Source: Blattamonas nauphoetae (taxonomy: Eukaryota; Preaxostyla; Oxymonadida). Taken from it: a stretch of 64,000 nt of DNA. The position numbers and the translations under genes were made by a program. Position 1 is the first letter of the stretch, and every line of letters begins with the position of its first letter. This document shows, piece after piece, positions 21,717-33,117 of this stretch. The stretch covers positions 186,001-250,000 of the forward strand of contig JARBJD010000009.1 in assembly GCA_033064195.1 (NCBI GenBank), given 5' to 3'. The notes under the pieces are model-generated. The model saw nothing but the letters and a program-made list of their open reading frames with translations, did not search any database and had not been told where the DNA came from.

Positions 21717-22752
21717 ATGATTCAAGCTCGCCTTGAATCACAATCTCCTGCTATTTCTGCAGCTTCAAGTGCTTCACTCCTCGTGACCGGAGGTGAAGAT
21801 ATGAATCTGAAGCCACATCGTGATTCATCTCCAACGAAGCTCACACATTCGGAACAATTTCCATCTGTTCGTTTTTCTTTTCACACATTCTCTCTTGTAT
21901 CAGTTCTCAGATTCACTCCTCTCACGTTTTGAGTCAATTAAGGACAAAACACAACGCCAAGCTCAGCATATTATCCGTTCACAACGTTCTGCACGTCAGT
22001 CTCAACTAAACCAAAATCAATCAAATGATGATGCGATCAAAAAGATAAAACGGGATGAACCAACATCATCGGATGTTACTGACTCTACAGAATCACCCAA
22101 ACAAGAAGAGAAGCCAGCAATACCGCCAGACAGTTCGATTTCCTTCGTTTTTCATGTTCCAGCCGCCTTCCGCCAGCTTTCAGCTGTCCTCAATTCACTC
22201 TATTCACAATCTCAAACCCTCGAAGGGGCATCGGTCCCTCTCTTTGATTCATCTCCACCTTCGTCCCAACGAAGATCTCAACGCCAAAAACAAAACCGAA
22301 AAACACAAATGAATAAACCAAGACTAAAAGATTCATCCGGCAAAATTGTCAGGCCAACCCCTGAATCAAGCCCAAAACAACCTGTTTCGTCCTCACCATC
22401 CTCAGTTTCGCATCCAAGTACTCCAATTCTCCCCATCCTAAATCCACAATTCAAACAAGCTGTTCAAATTGAAGCAATTCCAATCTCTCATCCCACATCA
22501 CCTTCCCTTCCACCCACAGCAAATGTCTCTCCACAGAGGAAGCCAGAATTGCCAACAACATCAACCATTGATCCACCTACGATTTCATCAAATTCTACCC
22601 TCTCTCCAGCACCGATTGAAGTCGCCATTCCTATTAACGTTGTTCCCACTCCTCCAATTCCTATTCCCCGAACTGAATTCAAAATGAATCGTTTTCAAAT
22701 GGCAAAAACACGAATTGTCCAGAATTCTCTTTCACAACAGGTCCCTCCCTGA
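21717..22752 (+). CDS. Unknown Ser/Pro-rich protein
   Basis: Two exons with an intron at 21867-21903 give exactly 333 codons (332 residues). After a Ser/Ala-rich start there is a charged helix (FESIKDKTQRQAQHIIRSQR), a small hydrophobic segment (SISFVFHVPAAFRQLSAVLN) and then a long disordered tail of Pro, Ser and Gln. The last residues (MNRFQMAKTRIVQNSL) look like a conserved linear motif. No family recognised. Confidence 0.65.
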
Positions 22753-23138
22753 AATCAGTCTTTCTCACCTAAGAAAAAGACTCTTTCGTCTCAGTATATT
22801 ATGAAGGACGGACAAAAAGCGAGGGAGACAGGACACATTCCCGACACTTTTTCTTGTCCGATTTTGAAATTGATAGACAATGGCGATTTATGGGCGTTTC
22901 AAGTAGAAATTTTGCATTTTAGGACAAATTTTTGCGATTTTGTGTTAAAGTTGAAGTCGGATAGTGTGGGCCGATCAAGATCAGGTGGAGTTAAGTTGGA
23001 AGCATCAATCATCTTTCTCCTCTTCACAATGCTTTTGACTTTCACTTCTGATAACCTTGCCTGTTCACTGGACTGACCGAGCTCAAAGGATTAGCTGTGT
23101 TGGTCTTATGAACGAGAAGAGAGGGCGGACGGCTCTCA
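22753..23138. other. Intergenic with GGACA/TGTCC words
   Basis: 386 bp between convergent genes. It holds a 91-codon frame that I regard as spurious, and a segment at 22803-22858 that resembles 4618-4672 inside the transposon (see findings). Confidence 0.4.
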
Positions 23139-24316
23139 TCAAGTATCATAAGTGACGAGGTAAGAGCCCATGAATGTTTCGTATGACGAAGGATCCTCTG
23201 AATTGATGAGAAACGGGAGATGCTCATCTTGGTAGAACGACGCCTCTGAAAAGGAGCTGGAGTAGTGGAGTGAAGAACGGTCCTTCTTTTTCCTTCGATT
23301 CGTCTTTGGTTTCTTCTTTGTGCTCTTTCGTTGCTGTCGGCTGGCCCGTTGGAGTGAAAATAACATGACGATGAGGAGGAAGGTCGGAATAACCTCCCAC
23401 ACGACCTGAAAGCAGGCGACAAGGGACGCATACACAATACTAAGACAAGTCAATCATTGAAGTGACACACCACTTTCCAGTGAAGATACAATTCGACATC
23501 GACGTGTTGAAGAACTTTTGGAACGGGTTCACTTGAAAAAGGCGAAGAACGGAGTACACCAGCCGCAGCATGTACACAAAAAGCATTATAGCACAGATAG
23601 AAGCGAGAATTTTGATCTGGGAGAGGAGGGCCCTTGGGAGTGTTTTTAAACATGTCAGTCTGAACAACTGGGAGGTAACAACCACAATACTAACATTGAT
23701 TGTGGAATAAAGGAGACAGTTGGTGATGAGAGTTAATGGGGGATCTTCCAGAGGGTTATATTCATGGAACTGAGAGAGAACAGATAGAACGACAAGAAAT
23801 GGACAAACCTGGACATAGATCGAAATACCAAGGGAAATACCGAAGAGAATCACCAGTATGACAATGATGCTGACATAGAGGATGATTTTCGTCCTTGTTT
23901 TCATGATTCCCGATGGAAAAATGGAACCAGAGAGCCATATTGCCATAAACACCCACGAAAGACATAGTAAATAGTGAGGAATTTGTTGATTGAGGAAATC
24001 ACAGGAAAATTCTCCGTATGGGATTGGCACAACATAACCAGCAACACGGAAAGAGAGGAAGAACGTGATGGAGAAACAGAAAAGGAATTTCTTCCAATTG
24101 ATTGTGCATTTCCGGAGACTAAACGATTCAAACATGACTTGAGCAAAAATAAGAAGGCAGATTCCGAAAAGAATTGCCAGGACAGCGTACGGAAAGAAAT
24201 CGCGTCCATACATATCTAAAGAGGGTAAACAATAAAACAATCATACTTGGACATGTTGCTACCGTGAGTATTGCACGTGTATCAATGTAGAACGGTTCCG
24301 GTTCGTCATGGTCCAT
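23139..24316 (-). CDS. Seven-pass membrane protein
   Basis: Three exons (introns 23440-23470 and 24216-24246, both 31 nt) sum to 372 codons (371 residues). Seven hydrophobic helices are visible: FFPYAVLAILFGICLLIFAQ; the FLFCFSITFFLSFRVAGY region; HYLLCLSWVFMAIWLSGS; IILYVSIIVILVILFGIS; a helix around NCLLYSTINVSIVVV; ICAIMLFVYMLRLVYSVL; and one across the last exon junction. A short N-terminus precedes helix 1, and a Lys-rich tail (STKKKPKTNRRKKK) follows helix 7. The plan fits a GPCR-like or TOM1/THH1/GPR137-like protein, but no family motif settles it. The ATG at 24316 is the only start in frame. Confidence 0.75.
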
Positions 24317-24674
24317 TCCGGGTTGATCAACCCTCTGACAGCTGAACTCAACAGTTTTCACCAGTCAAACAAGTGGTCACTCCCACTTTTGTTGAAGTTG
24401 GACATTGAGACCATCAAAATTCCACAAACAGAAGATTATTGCTGAGAAGAATGCGTGTGATTCCGGTTCATCCTGAAATGAGTAATCGCGAGAGGACAAA
24501 TGGAAGTTTAATCCTTCTTTCGATCTTGTTCATGTTGTCCTCAATGATAACTGCTTTTTATCAAAAAATTGAAGAAAGAAGGACTCGAACCGATCAAGGA
24601 CAATTTCCATCCTTGTCTCCCGTTTAACCATCTTCGTTGCCCTTGGCCAATTGCCCATCCATCAACTGTGAAGG
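24317..24674. other. Intergenic, no supported gene
   Basis: A 62-codon plus-strand frame at 24439 is the only open stretch. The minus-strand gene to the right may have its last exon here (about 24621-24655) if an alternative intron is used. Confidence 0.4.
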
Positions 24675-25447
24675 CTATGGGTGTGGAGGTGCTCTATTTT
24701 CCAATTGACGAGCCTCAACGTATGGAATATAAATTTTCAGGTCCACAATGCAACATGACGGATGGAGCAGAATGGCCGCATCATCGACAGGAAGTTGATA
24801 AACAACTGTGCCCTTCTTGACATTTACAGACACAATATCACCAAGGATTAGGGCTTGGAGTGGCGAATCGGCGATTGAGACACAGAATGATGAAGATGGT
24901 GAGTCAGGCGGTAAATGTTCAAGTAACGGTTGAATTGATGTAGTTTCACTTGGGACGATGACACAGTTTAACCATGCCTTTTCATATCCGTCGAGATGAT
25001 CAAGCCCTTGAATGAGGTCTCGCCGAAACTGAATGATTCCAGAGACAAACCCAGCCTTGGTTGACGTAGACGAAGGTGTTTCTGAGAACGTCGCGATAGG
25101 TTGATATGGAAAAGAGTTTGGGGTTGGTAGCTTGAGAGAATCAAAGACAGAATCGATGAAGTCTGACGGACATTCTGAGAATGAGCACGAGTGAGAAACA
25201 AAATAAGGAAATGAGGACACGATAACAAACCATTTTGTGCTTCTTCCGAAAATTTGCTTTTGTAATCGGATATTTTCCGAATTCTCTCAACCAATGGTAA
25301 TGAATATGAAGCTCTTTTTTTTAGTAAAAGTTGATGAGAACTCTTTTGAATTGCCAATTGTTGTTCAATCAGCTGGAGATATTGTTCGATATCAGCCAGT
25401 TCCGATTCCATGTCATGATCCACCCAAATGAGAAGTTCGTCTTTCAT
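24675..25447 (-). CDS. Unknown protein with N-terminal coiled coil
   Basis: Two exons with an intron at 25175-25230 give exactly 239 codons (238 residues). The N-terminal 70 residues form a coiled coil (MESELADIEQYLQLIEQQLA). A C-terminal domain of about 140 residues has beta-strand character (GDIVSVNVKKGTVVYQLP). The layout recalls SGF29-type adaptors (coiled coil followed by a beta-barrel reader), but I cannot show the aromatic cage, so this is only a suggestion. The 3' end is uncertain: a GT-AG intron starting near 24736 would replace the last ~25 residues. Confidence 0.6.
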
Positions 25448-25576
25448 GGTGAGTTGAAGTTGCCTTATCTCGACAAACCACTCACGAGAAACTGCTCAAA
25501 ATGATTTGAAAACGCAAATTTGCATAAAATTGATTCTTCAAATTGTTTGCCGAAGTGAGATGTGTGAAGAAATGTC
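25448..25576. other. Short intergenic spacer
   Basis: About 130 bp between two tandem minus-strand genes; nothing recognised. Confidence 0.4.
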
Positions 25577-27905
25577 CTATTCCTCTGGAGAGTAGTTCTC
25601 AAGGATGGCTGTCAACTTTAATGCATTTCCCTGCTGATTGGTCCTCTGATTTTGCATCACTTCTTCGAGAACATCCATCACATCGAATTCCAGCATCTGC
25701 CTCGCTGCCTGCGCTGCCAATTCCACCGAAACGTGAGTGGGGTCAGCAAGAGTAATCGACATTTTAATCAAATTGTCCACATTTGTCGCGTTGGCCGTGT
25801 TAATCCGTGTCTTTGGATTCCACAATTTGATCAGCACTCCTTCCGAAATAAAAAGTGGGACGAGGTTCGGTCTTGGCGCGAGGTTGAGAAGACAGAACAG
25901 GGCCTCAGTCAACGAAGAGCATTTTGAGAGAAGAGGAGCCGTGCAGAAGGCGACAAGCATGTTGATTGTTCGGCGAGGCGAGTTTGGGTCAGAAGGGAAG
26001 AGCAAGTTCAGGCACTGCTCGACCAGGTCGTCGCCTTCCGCGAGAATGTTCGACAGGAGGAACAGCGCTTTTGTCAAGATTGACTTCATCGCTCCGTCCT
26101 TCTCGACTGGCAGCTCTTCCTCGAAACGAGCGACATTCGGCCCGATCTCTCGTTCATACCCAATCACGTCGGCAGGGTCTGGTTTGGTCAAATTGATGCT
26201 TCTGGCGTATTGTTGGATTTTGGACCACAGATCAGAGTCATCTGGGGGGAGCTGGCTGTGGAGGAAGGAGGTGAGGACAGCGTCAGTGACACCGTCTGCG
26301 TCGGGAGCACTGGAGGGGTCGACTTGCTGATAAAGAGACGAGAGAAGGGAACCAAGGTGGGGCACAATGCCAGAAGGGATGATATGATACTGAAAAGAGA
26401 AAGTTTGTGATGGAGACGTGAAAAGGACAGACAGAAGCCAGTTGTTGTTCGAAGTAGAGTCGGCCCAAAATCGAGAGTGTTTTGTACAAAACGATGGTGT
26501 GTTCGTGAAAAGCGTCATGAAGACCATCGACAATGTCGGCTTCTTCCTTCGATAGATTGTCTTGGAGGGTGTGAATCTTCCATTCGGCGATTCGCTGCCA
26601 ATGGATGACTGCGCTGAGCATTGCACCTTGCTTGATGTTTGTGAAGACAAGATTGTGATAGTATGGAACAAAGTCGCTAAAAAAGCGCAAAATATGTGAT
26701 GAATCGAACTGAGATTCTTCTGTCAATTGCGTGGTGTTTTGTGACTTAATAAATGAGAGTTGAAACGATGGATTGTGGTGGAAGACAGTGGAAAATAATT
26801 GAAGGTAGGCGATTCGATCTGATTCTCTTGTGGAGAGCAAAAAGGGCAAGAATGTGGTGCAGCACTGTTCATTCCATTCAGAAGTATCCTGCTCAACGGA
26901 ACACTGACGAAGGAGACGAAGGCATGATGCAGGGCGCGGAAGATCACCCGATATTTCAAAACTTGGAAAGAATCGAGTCGCATTTGGAATCATTCGGCTA
27001 CCACTAACCGCTTTGGTCAAGATGGCCAGAAGAATCGGTATCAATCCACTGTCGACTAAAATTGGCGCAATATCTCTTTCAAGGAATGACAAGTTGTACA
27101 AGACTTTTATTGCCTGAAAGTGTGTTGATATATGAGAAGATCAAACTGACTGGACGACAGTTGGATCTGGCGATGACACGAAGCTCACAGTAACACTCGA
27201 AATGTCAAAGGGTGATATTTTGTCTGAATATTCAGATGTAGTACCTGATAAGAGAAGTTAAGGGATGTACAAAGTGCATACTGAGCTCTGTCAAGATTTT
27301 GAGTAGTTTGATCTTCCAAAATGCGTAAAAAAGGAGAAAAATACGATAGAATTGGTCTGTAAAGGTGACTGAAGGGTAGTTAAGATGACTTCAATTCCGT
27401 TAAGGCTGATGAATAAAGATCCAGCGTCGGGATTGTCTGGAAACGATAAATGCCAAAACAGACAAACCCAACAGAGATGCGACTTGATTTGCCGCTGATT
27501 CAATCAAGGAGTCTTCAGTTGACGAGAGTTTGTGAATGACGCTTTGGAGTGTGTCAGAATCAAACTGATGGATGGTGGAAGAGAGATGGCTGAAAGAGGA
27601 GGCTAAACATCAATGTTGGTTGATTTCTCAGAGAAATCGGATATCTTCCGTTTGTTCTTACTGGAAAAATACAGTTGTTTGCGATTTTTTTTCCTGAGGG
27701 TGATAGAGTCCTCGCCATCCGAATCACTTCCTGCTTCGTTCTCAAAAAAGAATGTGCGTTTCAAAGCAGGCTGAGAATGCTGAATAGAGCCAGAATTATC
27801 CCTCTGGTTCATGAGGAGAGTAGTAGGAGGCAAGATAAAGAGATGAGAATCGATCAACCCGGAACAATTTTTGTTCAAAAAAAAGTTGAGATCACTCAAC
27901 ATCAA
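25577..27905 (-). CDS. Armadillo-repeat protein, divergent importin-alpha-like
   Basis: Seven exons sum to exactly 690 codons (689 residues). Introns: 26390-26432, 27114-27146, 27245-27281, 27313-27344, 27437-27467 and 27590-27672. The N-terminus has a basic patch (SITLRKKNRKQ) after an acidic run, which recalls the importin-beta-binding segment of importin-alpha. Helical repeats follow: IESAANQVASLLDNPDAG, IIKLLKILTELS, AIKVLYNLSFLERDIAPILV, then more degenerate ones to the end (AAQAARQMLEFDVMDVLEEV). Importin-alpha normally has ten regular repeats of about 42 residues and about 530 residues in all; this protein is longer and its Trp/Asn ladder is not obvious. It could be a nuclear import adaptor or another ARM scaffold. 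Confidence 0.65.
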
Positions 27906-27943
27906 AACACTATAGATGACAAGATCACATTCAAAATTGATGA

Positions 27944-28324
27944 ATGATCAACTATTTCCATGTACACGAAAAACTGAGTCAACATCACGACGAACCGGCA
28001 CAGTTTCGCCTCCATCGAATATATGACTTGACACTAGTGATGTCGAGAACGGAAATACTCCCACTTCTCTCTTCTCGCTCCCACCTTTAATATCCATACA
28101 TTCTTATCACTTGCCACTCGAAGCTGACTGAAGGGGAATTCGTAAAGATGGAGGTGGACAAGAAATCGAACCCCAAAACGGTTCAATGACAAGCAAATGG
28201 AACGACTAACCACTCTTGGCCTCAGATTGGACGTATCACGTATGGAATGATTCACGAGAACTGCACAGTCTTTCTTCTCTCTTCTCGTCTTCCATACGAC
28301 CCAATTCTAAACACGCACCGATGA
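27944..28324 (+). CDS. Candidate small three-exon gene
   Basis: Exons 27944-28036, 28124-28180 and 28226-28324 join with good GT-AG ends into an 82-residue frame, each exon being a whole number of codons. The last two exons read LTEGEFVKMEVDKKSNPKT then IGRITYGMIHENCTVFLLSS, which has the alternating pattern of a small beta-barrel. Its ATG lies 38 bp from the divergent armadillo gene start, a spacing seen at other gene pairs here. No family recognised; the model could be chance. Confidence 0.4.
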
Positions 28325-28481
28325 TTTGGTGGGAAAGCAACATACTCCACTTTATCATTCCAATCACTAAACTCACACAACTCTCCGTGTGCTACATCCT
28401 CCAAGGATTGTTCATCCGTCCATTCTCAATCAGCCAGAGTATCTCATCCAGTCTATCATGATCTTTCATATGTTGGACATT

Positions 28482-28640
28482 TTATTTTCTGGATCTTTTC
28501 TTGTTCGAACCCTTCTGACCATTGAGACTTTCTTCATGATCGGTCCATAAATCATACTTCATCATCATCCACCAATCTTCGGGAGTCTTCTTTCCATCTC
28601 GGGATGACACAACACGCTCAACCTGATCACCGTGTCCCAT
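28482..28640 (-). CDS. Candidate short basic protein
   Basis: A 52-codon frame from an ATG at 28640 to a stop at 28482. The product has an aromatic/charged centre (KTPEDWWMMMKYDLW) and a basic end (GSNKKRSRK). Its ATG overlaps the ATG of the plus-strand RRM-like gene within one CCATGG palindrome, so one of the two starts is probably wrong or the transcripts overlap. Confidence 0.3.
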   Translation of the reverse strand: MGHGDQVERVVSSRDGKKTPEDWWMMMKYDLWTDHEESLNGQKGSNKKRSRK

Positions 28641-30796
28641 GGAAGAGTGTGCTTTTTTCAATATAACTCTTGTAGACACTGTTCACCTGAAGAACATACC
28701 ATCTTCCATCAGTCACTCACAACTTCAGACATTTTTCAATGGAAAGGATCCATCATCAACAGTTTTATTTCAGACTGATGAAAGAAAAGACAATCGACAC
28801 CAACCTTACCATGCAAACATTACTTTTTCCAACCGTCCTCTTTATTCTGAGATTCTCAAAAATCGCGGGATCGTACGTTGTTCTATCCTATCGTTTCATC
28901 ATTTCCACTCATCAGAGAATTGGTCCGACATGGGTACAAGCAGAAGAAGCCGTTATCACAACATCAATCCTGATCCGTTCGGAAGCAATTCAGAACCTCT
29001 CGGACGACTTAAAGAACGAACACGAACTTGAAAAGTATATTCGTCGATTCCCTGGGTGTGTTTTTTTGCTCCGGTACATCTATTTGTCATCTCCATATCC
29101 TTGAATCCAACTCTTCTTTTTCTCCAGAATAAACCAGAATCTTCGCGTTGTTTCGATCCACAACACTTTCCGTGTTTGTTTTGCTGATCGACTTTCTGCT
29201 GAATACGCCAAACAAGTCCTTGCCAAGGACGTCGCATTCAGCCAGCCTAAATGCGTCAACTGGCCAAAAGACGAAGATGACAACATGACCTACCTCTTCT
29301 TGGCCTTCAAAATCTCTGATCTTGCCAAGTCCGCACAAGGATCAAGACTCTACGCTGTGGTGCAGACCTTCAAACACCTCCTCCTTTCAGAGATCAACAA
29401 AGCAATTCCCACCGTTCGGACACAATTTGCACAACAATTTCCACATCGTTGTGTTGGAAAAAAGGCGCCAAATCCGACAATTAGAGTCGATCTCAACTGC
29501 GAGAAAGACTCATCCAAACAAAGTGGTCATTGCCATTTCGACAACCTCTCTTTGGAAGATCAGGAACAAGTTCGTCCCCTCTCCTTTTTCAAGACTATTC
29601 ACTTTCTCATTCCTTAGTTCACTCGTTTGACGCACCAATACTTCTTCGATCGATTTCCGTCGCAAGCCCAAGCCTCACCGATGGATCAACAATCCGGGAC
29701 TGTCAACATAACAATCAATCAACATCTCATTCCTGTGACGATCCATGTCAATGGCAACAGGACGAAGACGACAACACCACAAGCTCCCCAGATTAATTTC
29801 TCTCCGCAGAATAGTCACGTTTTCATCCCAAACAGGATTATTCACCCGTTTCCCCCACCCGTCTTCCCAGTCCAGACAACGTTGCCACCCTCTCTTTCAG
29901 TCACAACACAGTCAAACCAGCCACCTCTTCAGAAAAGCTTCAAATTGAACAATATTCAGCCCTTCATCCCGCACAAGAACAGAGTCACCAACACAGAAAT
30001 GGGTCACTCGTCTTTCCCATCGCATCTTACCTCCATTCCAACATCGCCTCCCCAAGAAATGTATCCCCCAACCAAACTCTCTCAATTACTCGCAAACACC
30101 TCTCCTCCTCTCATGACCCATCCCCCAATTTCGTTTGAGCCAAAACCCTCCTCACCATCATCTGTTTTGGATGATGCTGTCGCCAACTCGACATCAGAGT
30201 TGAAAGCAATCACATCCATCCCGACAATTCCTGCCACATCCCCTCCCTTTATGAACACTCAGACTGTTATTCCTTCACTCTCCACCCCATTTTCTGAATC
30301 TCAAGATCTTCAGTTTCCTCATACTTTCTCTTTTGGCACACTCAAACATCCTTCTTCTGTTGCGAGTGATCTACCTGTACAAGCTCCTACCGAAACGGAT
30401 TTTCAGCCTTTCAACACCAAAAATTTCGCCAATGCCAGCCCATATTTTGCCTATAGTTCTCCTAATTTCATCACGGCATTCCCGTCAATGCAGGACGCAG
30501 ATCTCTCACACCACTCTTCAGCAACACGAACAGAGTCACAGACACTCGATCTTATGGTCGGTGTTAACAGCTCTCTTGCGTCTGTTTCTATGAACACAAT
30601 GTCCACTGACTCAAATCAACTTTTCCTGTCATCAGTGTCACAGGAAAGTGAGACAAGCTCGGATCACACCGCAAACACGTTTGCCTCCCCCATCCCCTTC
30701 TTATTCAACGGTTCATCCGATGACAACAACTTTAAACTCACAAACTCTATCCCTACAAGCGACCTTTATCAAACGTCATTTTCTCCTTTTCCGTGA
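28639..30796 (+). CDS. RRM-like protein with long disordered tail
   Basis: Four exons (introns 28873-28915, 29056-29127 and 29570-29617) sum to exactly 665 codons (664 residues). The first 80 residues fit an RNA-recognition motif: VHLKNIPSSISHSQLQTFF as the first strand and helix, with a weak RNP1-like strand (HANITFSNRPLYSEIL). A second possible RRM-like or helical region runs to about residue 250 (LRVVSIHNTFRVCFADRLSAEYA). From about 320 onward the protein is Pro/Ser/Thr/Gln-rich with no clear fold. It is likely an RNA-binding regulator; the RRM call is moderate because the aromatic RNP residues are not canonical. Confidence 0.65.
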
Positions 30797-30977
30797 ATCT
30801 ATATCACTTTTTCATTGACTTTATTGTTTCCACGAGTCAACGGGTGCTGCTTTATTTTTACGTTTTTCTTCCTCAGTTTTTCACGAGTTGTGTCGCACTT
30901 CACGCCATGTAAACGCCAATGCCCTTCATCCAAGGATTGATCTTTTTTCAAATCACGCACCACGGTTGAAACACTAT

Positions 30978-33029
30978 CTACGAAGTGGAAGGATGCAAAG
31001 GGGGAGGAGGTGGAGGGAGGTCAGATGCAAGGAATGACCGAGTTGCGGGTGCCGGTGGGGGCAAAGCAGGCGGCAACGGGAGTGCCATCATCGACTGATT
31101 TGGAACAATCACTGGCGGCGGGAGAATGACCGGGTTTGTGGGAGTGTTCTGAGGAGATGGGGCTGGTGGAGGGATGTTGAGTCGCGGATCTGTCGCTCGT
31201 TTTTGTGTGACTGGAGGGGAAATTCGCTGCTGTGACATAATCAAGGCAACAGAAGGATCAACAGGAAGCTGGACCGACGCTGTCTGGTCAACAGGTGGAG
31301 GGAGAGGGGAACTTTGAGGGGAGGCGGGGAAGACAGGTGAAGAGTGAAGTGGGATGGACTTGGGTGACGGTGTGGGTGTGGGTCGCATGGATGAGGATGT
31401 GGCTTGTTTGAGAAGATGGCTCTTCAATCCAACTGAGTATGCTGGCTTGGGCGGCGGATCGTTCACCAGAATCACCGTCTTCTGCGGCTGGAATGTCCAG
31501 TCCATCACTTGCGAGATCGGGGCGTGGATGGAGTTGTGGGATTGAGCCTCTGAAAGCTTTGGTATCAGATGCTTTTTCGGGACTGGAAGGGAAAGAGAGT
31601 GGGCGAGCATCGAAGTGAACTTGTGGTGGTTCAGAGCACCGGCGAAGTTGGGGAGGACCTGCCCAAACATGGTTGATTTTATTGTTGGGTCAGGCTTCGG
31701 TTTTATGTCATCAAAGAGCTCAACAAGAGTGATATTACCGTCGTATGTCCGGGGAGTGCCTTTTGACTGCGAAATGAGGTAGAAAAGTTTGTCGATGAGT
31801 AAAGCGGATTCGTGGAACTTGGAGGAGAACGGCGAGAACGGAGAGGTGAGGAAATCTTCTGCAGATATCTCAGAGAGGACCCCATGAACAAGAGAGTCTT
31901 TCGGCTCGTTCTTTTTGAGGTGAGAGAGGAGATTGTCCAAACGCGCAACATCGTATTTATTGACATTAACAGGTTTTGGCGAAGGTTTTTCAGACCGTAT
32001 TGTTCGTATTTCAGTCTTGTCTTTTTGGACAGGCGACGATGCGGACGATGATGTTGGGGGGATGAGGAGATTGGTCGTCCCGCCTGTCGACAGAGTAACC
32101 TTTTGAAGAAGAGATCCATGAGGGAATGACGGAAACTTCTTTGGTATTGGGGCATGATCTTTATTTGGAGGAACATGCTTTTGCTGCGTCGGAACGTGTC
32201 GCTTCTGTTTTGAAATTGGTTTGGCGCTGACATCAGACAGAACAGCTGAACTCGATGATGAACTATCAGAAATAGATGCTGATGATGAAGAAGAATCATC
32301 ATCTTTTGCGATGAGCCGAGGTGGAGTGAGGGTAGAGAGAACTTCTGTTCTTGACATGTTTCGTTCTTTGTTCTCTGAGTTTGAAGATTCAGAGCTGGAA
32401 TCTGCTTTAATCGTTGTCACACGTGACGGAGTAGGAATATTTCTGATCGTCTTTCTGGATTTTCGAGGAGTTCGAAGAGGTGTTCTTGACGGTCTATTGT
32501 ATGTTGAACGTCGAGTAAGTGTTTCATAAAAATTCTCAGTCATCCGATGTTCTCGATGGAGAACACTTTTTCGCTTGACAGCAGAGTAAAATGATGACAT
32601 ACGGACAACAAGTGGAGGAAGATTGAGTGGAAGAGGAGGGACTGATGGATCTGAAGTATACTGAGAATTTGTGACATCATTGTCATCCAATCGACGGATT
32701 ATGGTGGGAGTACAATCGACCCGTGTTTTTTTCCCATCTACAGACTTCCGTAAATAAATAACACTTTCATTTTGATACTTCAAACGAATGGATTCTGTTC
32801 CATGCAAGAATGGTAGTCCGTGAGGATTCTTCTGAGCAGCAATCAAGATAGTTGTTCTCCAATTAAAGTGTTTCTTTCTTGGCACAGTCTCAAAGTGGTC
32901 TGGCTGTCGGCGAAGATTCTTTGAGAAGTAGTGAACTGTGTCCATGGTTTCAAATGCTGCCTTCTCTTCATCATCAGACAACTCTTGAACCGAGTCAGAA
33001 CTTGATTCGACAATGTCCACATAGGTCAT
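30978..33029 (-). CDS. Unknown Ser/Pro-rich protein with polyproline end
   Basis: An intronless 683-residue frame. The N-terminal 130 residues look folded (FNWRTTILIAAQKNPHGLPF, ESIRLKYQNESVIYLRKSVD). A basic Ser/Arg stretch and a poly-Ser run follow. Another possibly folded segment lies at about 350-450 (YDVARLDNLLSHLKKNEPKD, FHESALLIDKLFYLISQSKG). The last 150 residues are Pro-rich and end PPPPPLHPSTS, resembling ligands for profilin, SH3 or WW domains. No family recognised. Confidence 0.7.
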   Translation of the reverse strand: MTYVDIVESSSDSVQELSDDEEKAAFETMDTVHYFSKNLRRQPDHFETVPRKKHFNWRTTILIAAQKNPHGLPFLHGTESIRLKYQNESVIYLRKSVDGKKTRVDCTPTIIRRLDDNDVTNSQYTSDPSVPPLPLNLPPLVVRMSSFYSAVKRKSVLHREHRMTENFYETLTRRSTYNRPSRTPLRTPRKSRKTIRNIPTPSRVTTIKADSSSESSNSENKERNMSRTEVLSTLTPPRLIAKDDDSSSSSASISDSSSSSSAVLSDVSAKPISKQKRHVPTQQKHVPPNKDHAPIPKKFPSFPHGSLLQKVTLSTGGTTNLLIPPTSSSASSPVQKDKTEIRTIRSEKPSPKPVNVNKYDVARLDNLLSHLKKNEPKDSLVHGVLSEISAEDFLTSPFSPFSSKFHESALLIDKLFYLISQSKGTPRTYDGNITLVELFDDIKPKPDPTIKSTMFGQVLPNFAGALNHHKFTSMLAHSLSLPVPKKHLIPKLSEAQSHNSIHAPISQVMDWTFQPQKTVILVNDPPPKPAYSVGLKSHLLKQATSSSMRPTPTPSPKSIPLHSSPVFPASPQSSPLPPPVDQTASVQLPVDPSVALIMSQQRISPPVTQKRATDPRLNIPPPAPSPQNTPTNPVILPPPVIVPNQSMMALPLPPALPPPAPATRSFLASDLPPPPPPLHPSTS

Positions 33030-33117
33030 TCGAGAGTGACTCAGTTCAGTCGATGTTGAAAAGAATGCTGGGCCGATTCAAGATCAATTTCAATCTATTG
33101 GAGATAGCGGTTCGTCT
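33030..33117. promoter_or_regulatory. Shared 88-bp divergent promoter region
   Basis: The whole space between the start codons of two outward-facing genes. No recognised motif. Confidence 0.4.

Noticed and set aside
24575-24650. Possible tRNA on the minus strand, from a GGTTCGAGTCC word
   Set aside because: The T-arm stem pairs at only two positions, and no acceptor stem or anticodon arm can be folded.
27245-27312. Reading 27245-27281 as exon of the armadillo gene
   Set aside because: That frame meets a stop at the next junction; treating it as an intron keeps the whole 690-codon frame open.
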